From Colwellia piezophila ATCC BAA-637 (GTDB taxonomy: Bacteria; Pseudomonadota; Gammaproteobacteria; Enterobacterales; Alteromonadaceae): 64,000 nt of DNA. The notes below the pieces were generated by a model. That model was given only the letters and a program-made list of their open reading frames with translations, made no database searches and had not been told where the DNA came from. Made by a program: the position numbers and the translations under genes. Shown here in pieces: positions 44,997 through 55,202 of this stretch; position 1 is the first letter of the stretch, and every line of letters begins with the position of its first letter. Location: NCBI RefSeq assembly GCF_000378625.1, contig NZ_KB905170.1, positions 62,001-126,000 of the forward strand, given 5' to 3'.

Positions 44997-47069
44997 TTAG
45001 ATTGAATAACTTACGCTGAAAGATACATAATCGCGATCTTCCATTTTATTGGTAGTGCCAACGCCACCGAAGAAACTGTTATAGGTTAAATCTGCTGACC
45101 AAGTGCTTTGATAATCAAAGTTCAAGCCTAAAGACACTGACTTTCTCTCTTCAATAAACATAAACAATGGATCTGGCGTGATACCTTTAACATCGTGAGA
45201 AAACACAAGACGTGGCGACATATTGATACCCGCTACAACGTTGGTGTAATCTAACTTAGCAACCGCGCGGTAGCCCCAAGCAAATTCTGTTGGGAATGGG
45301 TTAGTTTCAGTACCACCTTGTAATACGTGCATAAGGCCACCGGTGCTGCCACTTCGAGCAGTACCTGGACCATTTAAACGCAATTCACTTTGATCCGGCA
45401 TATCATTGATATTAATGCCACCAACTTCAATAAGGCCCACTAATTGACTGGCACCGAATGTTGGTCCAAACAAATGTGTTAAGGTCATTTGTGCTTGCAC
45501 AGTATCTGATAAAATATAACCTTGTGCTGTTTGGCCCGGCTGATATGGCGTACCGTCAGCTTGTACCATTTGTGAAACACCATCTAAAGCGGCATATGCT
45601 GGGTTACCAGTATTGGCAAGTTGCTGTGGTACCGCAGCAAAAAGCAATTCAACATCATCAATTTGCAATGGTTCGTCTTGGCGGTAACTTACTTCACCGG
45701 CCAAAGCGGTAGTCCCAATAGTGGTATTAAAACTTAACGCATACATTTTAATGTCTTCAGGGTAATCTAACTCAACACGAGAAAAGGTGTTTAAGTCGGT
45801 GTAGTTATCTTCAGTAATTGTTGTGCTTGCTAGCATACCAATATCACCAGCAATTGTTTCCTGGCTGAAATCTGCTGTTACCCCAGAAAATATCGGCCTA
45901 CGGCTATGATAATTCACATAATACAAACTAAATTCTGTATCATTTAACTCTGGGATAAACCAAGATAAACGTAAACCGTATTGGCCACCATCATCGGGGT
46001 CATTTTCAGCTTTTGAGCCGGGCGCACGAAGCGTCAAATTGCCAGCATAAGCAGAATACATTTGCCCTGCCTGCTCTGGTGAAATATGACCTGCTTTAAC
46101 TGCTGCACCAATTTCATTTAGACCTGACATTAAGTAATCAAGGTTCATATCAGGATTACCGCCAAAACCTAACTGGACATTATTATATTGTCCACCATCA
46201 CCGGCAAAATCATTGGTAGAGAAGTAACTACCCGGCGGTGGTAGCACAGTTTTTTCCCAATCGTATTGATAAAAAGCTTCAATGTTGAAATTATCAGTTA
46301 CGCCCAATGATCCCCATAAGGAACCGACCGGAATAAAGGCTTCTTTTAATTGAGCACCTGGCGCTCGTAAACGGGCAATATCAACTGCATTTATCTCACT
46401 AATACCATGAGAAATAAGGGTACTTTCACCCCAACTAATCACTTGATCACCAAGGCGTACTGAAAAAGGCATATCACCTATTTCAAAATCGCCGTATATA
46501 TAGGCATCGAGTAAACGCACATCATGACAAACTTGCTCATCTGCCTTTGAGTCACGACAAGGATCAAAAACGTTACCGGTAAGTGCATTAGAGGATGCTC
46601 GGTCGTCCTTCATCATGGCAAAATCATAGAAATACATACCACGAACAAAAATACCGACATTTTTATAGTGAATATCTAATTCATGTACGCCTTTAAATAT
46701 TTTAGAGAAACTTTCACCGGCATTGTAGTTTAAATTACCAGCATCACCATTGGTAGAATAGCCTCCTTCACCTTGTGCCCAAATATCTTCTTTCGATGGC
46801 GAGGGAGAAAATATGGAATAATTGCTAAAATCTAGACCATTATTAGGGTTATTAGACTTACCTACATTATCATTCCAGTTTCTATTTTCTGTCCGCCAAC
46901 TTGAGCCTAGGCTAAAAGTAGAATCAAAACTGATCTCTACATCACCTAGCTCCCATCTTGCTGCTTGAGCAGTATTAACCATTGAAGTTAGTACTGACAA
47001 TGAAAGTGCAGCAGCAATACCTACAGCTAAAGGTTTTTTGGCAAAGCCATGTTGAGGCTTGTTTTTCAT
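44997..47069 (-). CDS. DUF1302 outer-membrane protein
   Basis: The protein is 690 residues with a Sec signal (AVGIAAALSLSVLTSMVNTAQA). It is beta-rich throughout, with alternating aromatic strands, and ends in a porin-type strand with a terminal aromatic-hydrophobic pair (DYVSFSVSYSI). The GDQVISWGESTLI motif is typical of DUF1302. Probably an outer-membrane beta-barrel that admits or exports hydrophobic molecules. It forms an operon with DUF1329, and the nearby YCF48-RND genes would complete a trans-envelope route. The substrate is unknown. Confidence 0.9.
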   Translation of the reverse strand: MKNKPQHGFAKKPLAVGIAAALSLSVLTSMVNTAQAARWELGDVEISFDSTFSLGSSWRTENRNWNDNVGKSNNPNNGLDFSNYSIFSPSPSKEDIWAQGEGGYSTNGDAGNLNYNAGESFSKIFKGVHELDIHYKNVGIFVRGMYFYDFAMMKDDRASSNALTGNVFDPCRDSKADEQVCHDVRLLDAYIYGDFEIGDMPFSVRLGDQVISWGESTLISHGISEINAVDIARLRAPGAQLKEAFIPVGSLWGSLGVTDNFNIEAFYQYDWEKTVLPPPGSYFSTNDFAGDGGQYNNVQLGFGGNPDMNLDYLMSGLNEIGAAVKAGHISPEQAGQMYSAYAGNLTLRAPGSKAENDPDDGGQYGLRLSWFIPELNDTEFSLYYVNYHSRRPIFSGVTADFSQETIAGDIGMLASTTITEDNYTDLNTFSRVELDYPEDIKMYALSFNTTIGTTALAGEVSYRQDEPLQIDDVELLFAAVPQQLANTGNPAYAALDGVSQMVQADGTPYQPGQTAQGYILSDTVQAQMTLTHLFGPTFGASQLVGLIEVGGININDMPDQSELRLNGPGTARSGSTGGLMHVLQGGTETNPFPTEFAWGYRAVAKLDYTNVVAGINMSPRLVFSHDVKGITPDPLFMFIEERKSVSLGLNFDYQSTWSADLTYNSFFGGVGTTNKMEDRDYVSFSVSYSI

Positions 47070-47445
47070 CTATTCTCTCCCCTGTGCAAAATATGATACT
47101 AAAAGATAAAAGTTCAGCGAAAATTCATCTTCATATATGTAATCAAAAGTTAGTTTTTGTTTTATTGTTTATCTAACGGCAACAATAATTACATCATTTC
47201 ACTTAGGTAGCAAGCGTAAAAGTTAGAGTTAAAGCGCTATATTTTAGTGACTTGCATCGAACTAGCCGGGAGTTTTAATACGATGTTTTAAACTAGCGTT
47301 TAAAAACGAAACATTAAAAAACCTAGTTTGTTTTATAAGTAGATGAAATAAAGCAAATTTGTCAGCAATGCGACTAGATACGCATGTTTAAAATGGTCAG
47401 ACCACTGTTTCAAGTCTTTACTCTAATCAAGCAGTAAATAGCGGG
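47070..47445. promoter_or_regulatory. Control region of the DUF1302 operon with two palindromes
   Basis: This gap contains an 8-bp dyad TTTTAAAC-tagc-GTTTAAAA (47286-47305) and TGGTCAGACCA (47394-47404). The latter matches the TGGT-N3-ACCA operator form of GntR/FadR-type regulators. No ORF was supported. Confidence 0.5.
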
Positions 47446-47661
47446 TTATTTGAGTTTAACTAAGGATAAAAATTTATTATTTTGGGTCTTTAAACAAAAA
47501 TCACCCTGTATACCACTAGCGTTAAGGTGTTTTCGTAAATGCATGGCGGGAAATTGAACTTTTGTGCCCAGTGTCGTTGTTACCACCACATTTTGAATAG
47601 TGCCTTGATAATAGGGTAAGAACTCAGTGGCAGAGACATTGAGGCTGAAATAGTATGTCAT
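47446..47661 (-). CDS. DUF2835 small protein
   Basis: The protein is 71 residues. The conserved segments YYFSLNVSATEFLPYYQG, VQFPAMHLRKHL and GIQGDFCLKT match DUF2835, a small beta-rich cytosolic family of gammaproteobacteria with unknown function. It lies 112 bp downstream of pepN on the same strand and may be co-transcribed with it. Confidence 0.85.
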   Translation of the reverse strand: MTYYFSLNVSATEFLPYYQGTIQNVVVTTTLGTKVQFPAMHLRKHLNASGIQGDFCLKTQNNKFLSLVKLK

Positions 47662-47772
47662 GGTTTTATATTTTATATTTTATATGAAGGTAACGCTTGC
47701 TAGCTTGTTTACTAAAAGATATTAAACAAACAGCAAGTGTGATATTAGCGAAAAAAAACCGAGCCATGTGTG

Positions 47773-50391
47773 TTAGTCACGTAAGGCTGCATCCAACTTT
47801 TCTTTCAAGTCATTTGAAAGCTGGGCTATTGCACGTAATTTAATAAGCTCGGCTTTCATTAACTTTTGCTGCGTTGGAGCAAAACTTTTATATTGAATTA
47901 ATGGCGTAATTAACCTGGAAGCGACTTGCGGATTAATACTATTTAACTTTGCAATTTGCCCGGCTAAGAATTGATAACCCTGCCCTGTTGGGCAATGAAA
48001 GTATTTTGGGTTATTCATAGCGAAAGCGCCAATGAGGGAACGTGCTCGGTTAGGGTTTTTCAAGCTAAACTGTGGGTGCAACAATAAACGCTTTAATTGC
48101 GTAAAAATATCGTCACTGCTGACACTAGCACTTAAAGCAAACCATTTGTCCATCACTAAGCTTGTTTGTTGCCATTTGTGCTCAAAATGTTGTAGCTGCT
48201 CAGAGAGACCCGCTAAATTATGTTTAGCTGAGCAACTTAATGCCGCTAGGCTATCGGTCATATTCTCTTGAGAAACATCCGCATTGTTGCTTGCTTGTTG
48301 GTATTGCTCAGTGACTAAATAATGATATTCGGGCAAATGGCTTAAATAAGTTAAACAAACATTTTTTAGCGCTCGGTTTGCCACACAATGGTTAGCTTCG
48401 CTAGCTTGATTGCACGCTTGATAACAAGAAAACAACTGCTGCTCTGCCCCCTTAGCGATTGTTTGCATTAAACGAGTTATCGCACGAGTAAGCGCAATAG
48501 GGTTAACATCAACCATCAAACTTGCCGCTTCATCAAAGCTAGGTAATATTAACTGCTCGGCAATAAAAGCCCGGTCGTCATCACGACTTAACATAGTGTT
48601 AATTGCCATGACGAGATCATTTGGGATGTCATAATCAGCATTAAACGTTAACTGTTGTATGTAACCCATCAACAATTTTTGCCCTGCATCCCAACGACAA
48701 AAACTATTTTCAGCTTTTTTCATCACCGTTAATAAGCTGGCATCATCTTGGTCAAAAATAAGTTTAACCGGCGCACTAAAATCGCAAAGCATGGCGATAG
48801 TGGGTTTAGCGGTTAAACCGGTAAAGGTCCAACTTTGCTCAGCTTGGGTTAATTCAAGTAACTCACTGTAAGCGCTACTTTCACCTGCTTCGCTGATGAG
48901 TTCAATTTTAATCGGGATATGTAACGCTTGCGGCGCTGGCTGATTCGTTGTAACTGGCGAATGTTGCGATAAGGTCAAGGTATAGCTCTGTGTTTTCGCG
49001 TCAAAGTACTCTTGCGCTTTAATAACAGGTGTACCCGATTGGCTATACCATAATTTAAATTGGTTTAAGTCTTTACCACTGGCATCACTCATCGCATTAA
49101 TAAAGTCATCACAAGTCACTGCCATGCCATCAAAACGTGCGAAGTATAAATCCATGCCTTGTCTAAATTTATCGACCCCAATCAAGGTATGTAACATTCG
49201 AATGACTTCGGCGCCCTTCTCATAAACGGTTAACGTGTAGAAATTATTCATTTCTAATACTTTTTCAGGACGTATTGGATGCGCCATAGGGCCAGCATCT
49301 TCAGCAAACTGTTGAGACCGCAAAACGCGTACATTTTGAATTCGGGTCACCGCACTAGAATGCATTTGCGCACTGAATTGTTGATCACGAAAAACGGTCA
49401 AGCCTTCTTTTAAACTCAGCTGAAACCAGTCGCGACACGTAACTCGATTACCCGTCCAGTTATGAAAATATTCGTGAGCGATTACCGCTTCAATATTAAA
49501 ATAATCACTGTCGGTTGCGCATTGACTATCCGCTAAAACATATTTGGAATTAAAAACATTTAAGCCTTTATTTTCCATTGCGCCCATATTGAAAAAATCG
49601 ACCGCGACAATCATGTAGATATCTAAGTCGTACTCAAGACCAAAAGTCTCTTCATCCCAAGTCATCGATTTCTGTAAAGACACCATGGCATGTTTAGCTT
49701 TCGCTAAATTGCCTTTATCTACAAAAATCTCGAGGGCAACATCGCGCCCTGATGAAGTGGTGAAATTATCGGTGAGTATATCGAAATCACCCGCCACTAA
49801 AGCAAATAAATAACAGGGTTTAGGAAACGGGTCATGCCAAGTGACAAAGTGTTTGTTATCCGCTAATTCGCCGCTCGCAACTTTATTGCCATTGGAGAGT
49901 AAATAGGGATATAAAGTTTTATCGGCGATAACTTTAGTGGTGAATGTCGCCATTACATCGGGTCTATCGAGATAATAGCTAATTCTGCGAAAACCTTCGG
50001 CTTCACACTGAGTACAAAAAGCTTCGCCTGATTTAAACAGCCCTTCTAACGCGGTATTCTCTTGTGGGTTAATCTCAGTAGTAATGGTGACAACAAAATT
50101 AGCGCGGTTTGGTAGACTGCTTGGCGGTATTGTTAGTAAGGTATCACTGAGTTCATATTGCGCTTTACTTAAAGCTTGATTATCTATCACTAAGGAAACT
50201 AATGTTAGCTGCTCGCCATTTAACTGCAAAGCACTTGACCCATCGCCTTGTCTTACCAGTGTTAAAACACTGACAACTTGGCTGCAAATATCGTCTAAAC
50301 TAATGCTTAAATTTACCGTCTTAATAGTAAAGTCAGCTGGGCGGTAGTCCGCTAAAAATCGAGGAGCTGTGTCTGATAAAGTAGATGACAT
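47773..50391 (-). CDS. pepN: Aminopeptidase N
   Basis: The protein is 872 residues from Met at 50391 (MSSTLSDTAPRFLADYRP), close to E. coli PepN (870). A longer frame to 50499 would overlap the preceding gene and lacks homology. The exopeptidase motif GAMEN (NMGAMENKGLNVF) and zinc site HEYFHNWTG with the distal Glu (LKEGLTVFRD) are intact. It is a cytosolic M1 zinc metallopeptidase that removes N-terminal residues from peptides. Confidence 0.97.
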   Translation of the reverse strand: MSSTLSDTAPRFLADYRPADFTIKTVNLSISLDDICSQVVSVLTLVRQGDGSSALQLNGEQLTLVSLVIDNQALSKAQYELSDTLLTIPPSSLPNRANFVVTITTEINPQENTALEGLFKSGEAFCTQCEAEGFRRISYYLDRPDVMATFTTKVIADKTLYPYLLSNGNKVASGELADNKHFVTWHDPFPKPCYLFALVAGDFDILTDNFTTSSGRDVALEIFVDKGNLAKAKHAMVSLQKSMTWDEETFGLEYDLDIYMIVAVDFFNMGAMENKGLNVFNSKYVLADSQCATDSDYFNIEAVIAHEYFHNWTGNRVTCRDWFQLSLKEGLTVFRDQQFSAQMHSSAVTRIQNVRVLRSQQFAEDAGPMAHPIRPEKVLEMNNFYTLTVYEKGAEVIRMLHTLIGVDKFRQGMDLYFARFDGMAVTCDDFINAMSDASGKDLNQFKLWYSQSGTPVIKAQEYFDAKTQSYTLTLSQHSPVTTNQPAPQALHIPIKIELISEAGESSAYSELLELTQAEQSWTFTGLTAKPTIAMLCDFSAPVKLIFDQDDASLLTVMKKAENSFCRWDAGQKLLMGYIQQLTFNADYDIPNDLVMAINTMLSRDDDRAFIAEQLILPSFDEAASLMVDVNPIALTRAITRLMQTIAKGAEQQLFSCYQACNQASEANHCVANRALKNVCLTYLSHLPEYHYLVTEQYQQASNNADVSQENMTDSLAALSCSAKHNLAGLSEQLQHFEHKWQQTSLVMDKWFALSASVSSDDIFTQLKRLLLHPQFSLKNPNRARSLIGAFAMNNPKYFHCPTGQGYQFLAGQIAKLNSINPQVASRLITPLIQYKSFAPTQQKLMKAELIKLRAIAQLSNDLKEKLDAALRD

Positions 50392-50416
50392 AATGAGCCT
50401 TTGTTGAAAATATAAA

Positions 50417-51898
50417 TTAAGCCGTTGCTTTTTGATTAACGCTTTTGGTAACTTTTTTAGATAACATTTTGATATTAAAACCAATAAAGCCGTAAACAAC
50501 CGCTAATATAGGGTTAATCCAGTTAAAGAAGCAATAGTAAATATAATCTAAAGGATTAACTAACAGCACACTTGACATATAAACTGCACAGGTATTCCAC
50601 GGAATTAACGGTGAGGTAATAGTGCCAGAATCTTCTAGTGTACGACTCAATACAAGTGGGTCTAAACCTCTACGCTTGTATTCTTCTTTATACATACGCC
50701 CTGGCATAACAATAGCCATATATTGATCAGCCGTTAACAGGTTGGTACCGATACAAGTCACTACCGTGGTGGCAATAAGGCTGCCGGTAGATTTTGCTGT
50801 TGCTAAGATGGCATCAACAAACCTTTTAAGCATACCTAGGTGCTCTAACACAGCGCCAAAACTTAGCGCACACATAATTAACCAAACTGTATTTAACATG
50901 CTAGACATGCCGCCACCGCTAAGTAAATCGTTCAATTCACTGTTACCCGTTTCAATACTAACGCCATCAAAAAATGCTGTCCAAACAACGATGATATTTG
51001 CCGTTATTTGGTTAGTTTCACCACCGGCTAAGCGTAAAATGAGCTCTTGTTGAAAGAGTACCGCCCATAACCCACCTATCAAGGCACCAATTGCAACGGC
51101 AGGGAATGCAGGCACTTTTTTAATAGCTAAGGCAAGTAAGACAAAGAGTGGCACGAGGTTAAATAAAGATAGGTTGAATTGCTCGCTAAGCTGTCGACTT
51201 AATAAATCAATTGTTTCGTTGTTACTACTACTCGTTTCAGAGAAGCCTAAAATGAGAAAAAGGATTAATGCGGTAGTGATAGACGGCATAGTCGTCCAAA
51301 ACATATAACGAATATGGGCAAATAACTCACTACCTGCAATGGCTGGCGCTAAGTTGGTGGTTTCTGATAATGGCGATACTTTATCACCAAAATAGGCCCC
51401 TGAGATAACGGCCCCAGCAGTAATCGCCGGAGATAAACCTAAGCCTTGTGCTATACCAATTAATGCCACACCAATGGTTGCCGCCGTTGTCCATGAACTA
51501 CCTATGCTCATTGCAACCACTGCACACATAACACATGCTGCCGCGTAGAACCAAGCAGGGTCAAGTATCATTAAGCCATAATAAATCATGGTAGGCACAG
51601 TTCCAGATAATAACCAAGTACCGATAAGTGAGCCAACAGCAAATAAAATTAATACCGCGCCAAGAGATAATGAAATTCCTTTAACAATCGCTTGCTCAAT
51701 GTCGTGCCAGGCATGGCCATTTTTTATGCCGATGACAACGGCAACTCCCATGGCAATGAGTAAAGCAATTTGATTTGGCCCATACGAAGAATTATCACCA
51801 AAGTAAGCAACCCCACAGCCGAGTAGACCAATTAGAGTGATGACGGGTATAAAAGCATCTAACATGCTTGGCTGTTTAATTTGATTTAACTCTGACAT
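50417..51898 (-). CDS. nhaC: NhaC-type Na+/H+ antiporter
   Basis: The protein is 493 residues with about twelve hydrophobic helices and family segments such as SIGSSWTTAATIGVALIG, GAYFGDKVSPLSETTNLA and EDSGTITSPLIPWNTCAVYM. These are conserved in NhaC antiporters, where polar and acidic residues in helices carry ions. It exchanges Na+ and H+ across the inner membrane, useful in a marine bacterium. It lies 25 bp upstream of pepN. NhaC-family members also include malate-lactate antiporters (MleN), so ion specificity is not proven. Confidence 0.85.
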   Translation of the reverse strand: MSELNQIKQPSMLDAFIPVITLIGLLGCGVAYFGDNSSYGPNQIALLIAMGVAVVIGIKNGHAWHDIEQAIVKGISLSLGAVLILFAVGSLIGTWLLSGTVPTMIYYGLMILDPAWFYAAACVMCAVVAMSIGSSWTTAATIGVALIGIAQGLGLSPAITAGAVISGAYFGDKVSPLSETTNLAPAIAGSELFAHIRYMFWTTMPSITTALILFLILGFSETSSSNNETIDLLSRQLSEQFNLSLFNLVPLFVLLALAIKKVPAFPAVAIGALIGGLWAVLFQQELILRLAGGETNQITANIIVVWTAFFDGVSIETGNSELNDLLSGGGMSSMLNTVWLIMCALSFGAVLEHLGMLKRFVDAILATAKSTGSLIATTVVTCIGTNLLTADQYMAIVMPGRMYKEEYKRRGLDPLVLSRTLEDSGTITSPLIPWNTCAVYMSSVLLVNPLDYIYYCFFNWINPILAVVYGFIGFNIKMLSKKVTKSVNQKATA

Positions 51899-51933
51899 TA
51901 AATAAAACCTTCTCTTATTATAGTTATTTAGGG

Positions 51934-52207
51934 TATTAATACCAAACGGATTAATTAATTGACCAACTTAGAGCTTCAGTAGCGAGCTTAGAACAAACAA
52001 AATGCGTTAAACATAGTTATTCTATATTTCTTGCATTTTGTGATGTTATCAGTTTGCTACTGAACTCCCAAAGGGCGAGTTTAAAAGGTTTATGTGCCGC
52101 GTTATTAATTTTGACAAGGGAATAACCATTCTCTTCAATCAATGCCTTGCCTCTAAACCTTTTAACTCTCGCTAAGTGATCAATAAATTAGTCCGATTGG
52201 TATAATA
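51934..52207. mobile_element. MITE-like element with terminal inverted repeats
   Basis: A ~274-bp non-coding element. The left end reads TATTAATACCAAACGGATTA..., and the reverse complement of the right end reads TATTATACCAATCGGACTAA.... They match at roughly 80 percent over about 38 bp, continuing into TTGACCAACTTAG / TTGATCACTTAG. This resembles ACCAATCGGA-type MITEs that I recall as common in Alteromonadales. No transposase is inside. Confidence 0.8.
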
Positions 52208-52246
52208 TAGGCTAATAGATCAACTGGCCTAGTAGCTATAAAAAAC

Positions 52247-52269
52247 AAAGCCGCCTCGAGGGCGGCTTT
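52247..52269 (-). terminator. Intrinsic terminator after prc
   Basis: A 9-bp stem AAAGCCGCC / GGCGGCTTT with a 5-nt loop, followed on the minus strand by TTTGTTTTTTAT. Confidence 0.9.
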
Positions 52270-52285
52270 GATTATGTATTGATAA

Positions 52286-54337
52286 TTATTTTTTGGCTAT
52301 TTTACCTAAGGAGATAAAGTCAAAGGTGATTCGCGCTGCTTCATCTAAAAACGGGTCTAGATCATCAAGTTCATCCGATAAATCATCTAAATCAGACACT
52401 TTTTCTTTACCCAGTAGCGCAAGTTGTTCGTTTACGCGCACTAAACGTTTACTTTTACGCGCTTCACGTTCGGTTTTACGGGTAGCAAGGTTTAATGAAA
52501 TTGTCTTATCATCTTTTTCCGCTTGGTAAATATTTATATCTTCGAGCAAATAATTAAATTCTGGATTATCTTTAATACGTTGCTGATATAATGACGTTAA
52601 GTACTCAATATCGGTATTTAATTCATTCAACGGTGTATATTTAGCTTTCTCAATTTGATCCCAAGGTAAAGCGTTTTCTTCTTTACTCTCACCCCACTCG
52701 TCTGGATCTATGGCCGTAGGAAAGGCAATATCAGGTAAAACACCTCGATGCTGAGTACTACCGCCATTAATACGGTAGAATTTTGCAATGGTATATTGAA
52801 TGCTGCCTAACGGTTTTTCGTATAAATCATAAACACGACCCAAACCACGATGCTGTTGGACAGTACCTTTACCGAAGGTATGCTCGCCAATAATTACACC
52901 ACGGCCATAATCTTGAATGGCCGCAGAAAAAATTTCAGAAGCAGAGGCACTGTAACGATCAACCATTACCGTTAGTGGTCCGTCATAAAAGCTAATCCCG
53001 TCTCTATCACTATTCACTTGAATACGGTTTGCCTGATCTCTAATTTGTACAACCGGTCCTTTATCAATAAATAACCCCGTCAGTAAGGTCGCTTCACTTA
53101 ACGAACCGCCACCATTACCACGCAAGTCAACAATAATGCCTTGTACTTCTTGCGCTTTTAACTTGGCAATTTCTTTTTTAACATCTTTAGATAAATGGTT
53201 GTAAAAGCTTGGGATGGTAATTATGCCCAGTTTTTTACTGTCTGCATCATCAGGATTTTCCAGGAAAACTTCAGACTTTGCCGCTCGGTCTTCAAGTTTA
53301 ATAATATCGCGTACCATTGTTACTACTTTGATATTAGCGTCATCATCACTGTCACCCGATAATATTTGTAAACGTACGGTTGTGCCCTTCGAGCCTTTTA
53401 TTAGCTCGACCACATCATCTAAACGCCAGCCAATAACATCTTCAAAATCTTTTTCACCTTGAGCAACACCAACAATTTTATCTTTTGCTTTAAGCTGCTT
53501 TGATTTATCTGCTGGTCCGCCGGTAACGATGCGGTGTATAACTGTATAATCCTCAATGGAGCGAAGTTCTGCACCAATACCTTCAAGTTGTAGGTTCATA
53601 TCAACTTGGAAACGTTCCGCATTGCGAGGTGATAGATAAGAAGTATGTGGTTCAACAACACGAGCAAAACTGTTCATCACAAGCTGAAAAGCATCCTCGC
53701 TTTCACTTTGCTTTAATCGTTTGATCGCATAATTATAACGTTTGGTGAGTACTTCTTGAATTTTTGGCCATTTTTTCTTAGTTAATGTCAGATTCAAGAC
53801 GTCTGATTTAACTTTTAAGCGCCATAATTCATCTAATTCTGCTTCGCTAGTCGGCCAAGGAGCGTCTTCGCGATCGAAATTATAACTATCATGCTTGGTG
53901 AAATCGAAAGGGTTTTTACTTCCTTTAACACCGAGTAAGTTAATCGCATATTCATAACGCTCTAGGCGCCTTTGCATATTAACATTATAAATAGTAAAGG
54001 CTGACTCTAACTTGCCTCTGGTAAGTACCGAGTCAAATTCTAAACGATACTTTTCAAAGCTATCAATATCAGTTGCTAAAAAAACATTACGTGCATAGTC
54101 GAGTTGTTTGATATAGCGGTCAAAAACTTCACTAGATAAGGCGTCATCTATAACGACTTTTTTATAATGTGCACGGGTAAATCGTGCCGTAATGCGCTTG
54201 CTAGCTGTTGCATGCTGACTTTCAGGCATGAGTACAGGGAGTTCTTCAGGTGTGTGTTGTTTCTCAAACGCGATGGCGCTTACGGACAAACCTAATGATA
54301 AAGAGACGGCGAGCGCGATACGACAAAATTTTTGCAT
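52286..54337 (-). CDS. prc: Tail-specific C-terminal processing protease Prc (Tsp)
   Basis: The protein is 683 residues, the E. coli Prc length. A signal peptide (IALAVSLSLGLSVSAIA) precedes a helical N-terminal domain, a PDZ domain around residues 235-330 (LEGIGAELRSI, IVTGGPADKSKQL) and the S41 protease core. Motifs are IIVDLRGNGGGSLSEA, DRYSASASEIFSAA (Ser/Asp region) and GEHTFGKGTVQQ (catalytic Lys). It degrades or trims periplasmic proteins from their C-termini. It follows proQ on the same strand, as in E. coli. Confidence 0.96.
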   Translation of the reverse strand: MQKFCRIALAVSLSLGLSVSAIAFEKQHTPEELPVLMPESQHATASKRITARFTRAHYKKVVIDDALSSEVFDRYIKQLDYARNVFLATDIDSFEKYRLEFDSVLTRGKLESAFTIYNVNMQRRLERYEYAINLLGVKGSKNPFDFTKHDSYNFDREDAPWPTSEAELDELWRLKVKSDVLNLTLTKKKWPKIQEVLTKRYNYAIKRLKQSESEDAFQLVMNSFARVVEPHTSYLSPRNAERFQVDMNLQLEGIGAELRSIEDYTVIHRIVTGGPADKSKQLKAKDKIVGVAQGEKDFEDVIGWRLDDVVELIKGSKGTTVRLQILSGDSDDDANIKVVTMVRDIIKLEDRAAKSEVFLENPDDADSKKLGIITIPSFYNHLSKDVKKEIAKLKAQEVQGIIVDLRGNGGGSLSEATLLTGLFIDKGPVVQIRDQANRIQVNSDRDGISFYDGPLTVMVDRYSASASEIFSAAIQDYGRGVIIGEHTFGKGTVQQHRGLGRVYDLYEKPLGSIQYTIAKFYRINGGSTQHRGVLPDIAFPTAIDPDEWGESKEENALPWDQIEKAKYTPLNELNTDIEYLTSLYQQRIKDNPEFNYLLEDINIYQAEKDDKTISLNLATRKTEREARKSKRLVRVNEQLALLGKEKVSDLDDLSDELDDLDPFLDEAARITFDFISLGKIAKK

Positions 54338-54425
54338 GCATTAACTTCCTATTCAATTTCTATTTGACTTAAAACAGTGCTAAGTCTGGCCGACAAACTT
54401 TACAGGATGTCGACTATTTATGCGG

Positions 54426-55088
54426 TTACAAGTAAATATTTTTAAGCTGAGTCTTAATAACCATGCCTGAATTAAGCTGCACACTGATATCTTTACCTGA
54501 TATCTCAGTGATCGTTGCATTCATTGGCGAGTTACCTAGTTGTACTCTCACTGTGTTACCTACTTTGAGTGTAGCTGATTCAACAGGTTTAAGTGGCGCG
54601 ACTTCTTTTTTAACAACCGTTTTACTGGCGGACTTAACCGTCTTGAACTTAGCTGAATCACGTTTTTTATCTGCTGGTTTATGAGTACCCGCATCTGTTG
54701 AACTGTGCTTACCTTTATAAGGCTTTTTACTATCGCTGTCTGTTGCTTTTTTGTTACCAAACTTTTCTTGGCTTTCTTTAAGCGTTTTACTTGCGTAGGC
54801 TGCCTGATCTGCATCAATCTCAGCAACGTCTTTACCATCTACATCAACACGAGAAGTGCCAATTTTAATGGTTTTTAAATAACGCCAGCTACTTGTGTAA
54901 TGTCTCAAAGCTTGACGCAAACGTGTTTTACTTACCGTTTCATCTTCATTAAGCTTTTCTGCTAGGTCTTGGAAAATACCAATTTTAAGCGGTTTGACGG
55001 GGCCTTTAATTGAAAAACACTCAGGGAATTTTTCAGCTAAATACGCGATAATATCTTTAGTACTTGTACGTTTAATTTCAGTTTCCAT
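54426..55088 (-). CDS. proQ: RNA chaperone ProQ
   Basis: The protein is 220 residues. The N-terminal ProQ/FinO domain (about 10-120) contains YLAEKFPECFSI, KPLKIGIFQDL, TRLRQALRHYTSSWRYL and VDVDG. A lysine-rich linker (about 130-170) leads to a small C-terminal Tudor-like domain (LKVGNTVRVQLGNSPMNATI). It binds structured RNAs and sRNAs and affects expression of osmotic-response genes. The order proQ-prc matches enterobacteria, which supports the assignment. Confidence 0.95.
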   Translation of the reverse strand: METEIKRTSTKDIIAYLAEKFPECFSIKGPVKPLKIGIFQDLAEKLNEDETVSKTRLRQALRHYTSSWRYLKTIKIGTSRVDVDGKDVAEIDADQAAYASKTLKESQEKFGNKKATDSDSKKPYKGKHSSTDAGTHKPADKKRDSAKFKTVKSASKTVVKKEVAPLKPVESATLKVGNTVRVQLGNSPMNATITEISGKDISVQLNSGMVIKTQLKNIYL

Positions 55089-55202
55089 AACTACACTTTT
55101 TTTTTTACAATTTAATTAATTTAAGCTGACTTTATTTTTAAACAAGAATCACTCTATGTAAGAGCACTCTAGCAAGAAAATAGCGCCAATGGTTAGCTTT
55201 CT

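Noticed and set aside
50392-50499. Extended N-terminus of pepN
   Set aside because: Overlaps the end of nhaC and lacks homology; Met at 50391 gives the family's normal length.
54560-54838. 92-codon ORF antiphase to proQ
   Set aside because: Lysine-rich shadow of the proQ linker in another frame.
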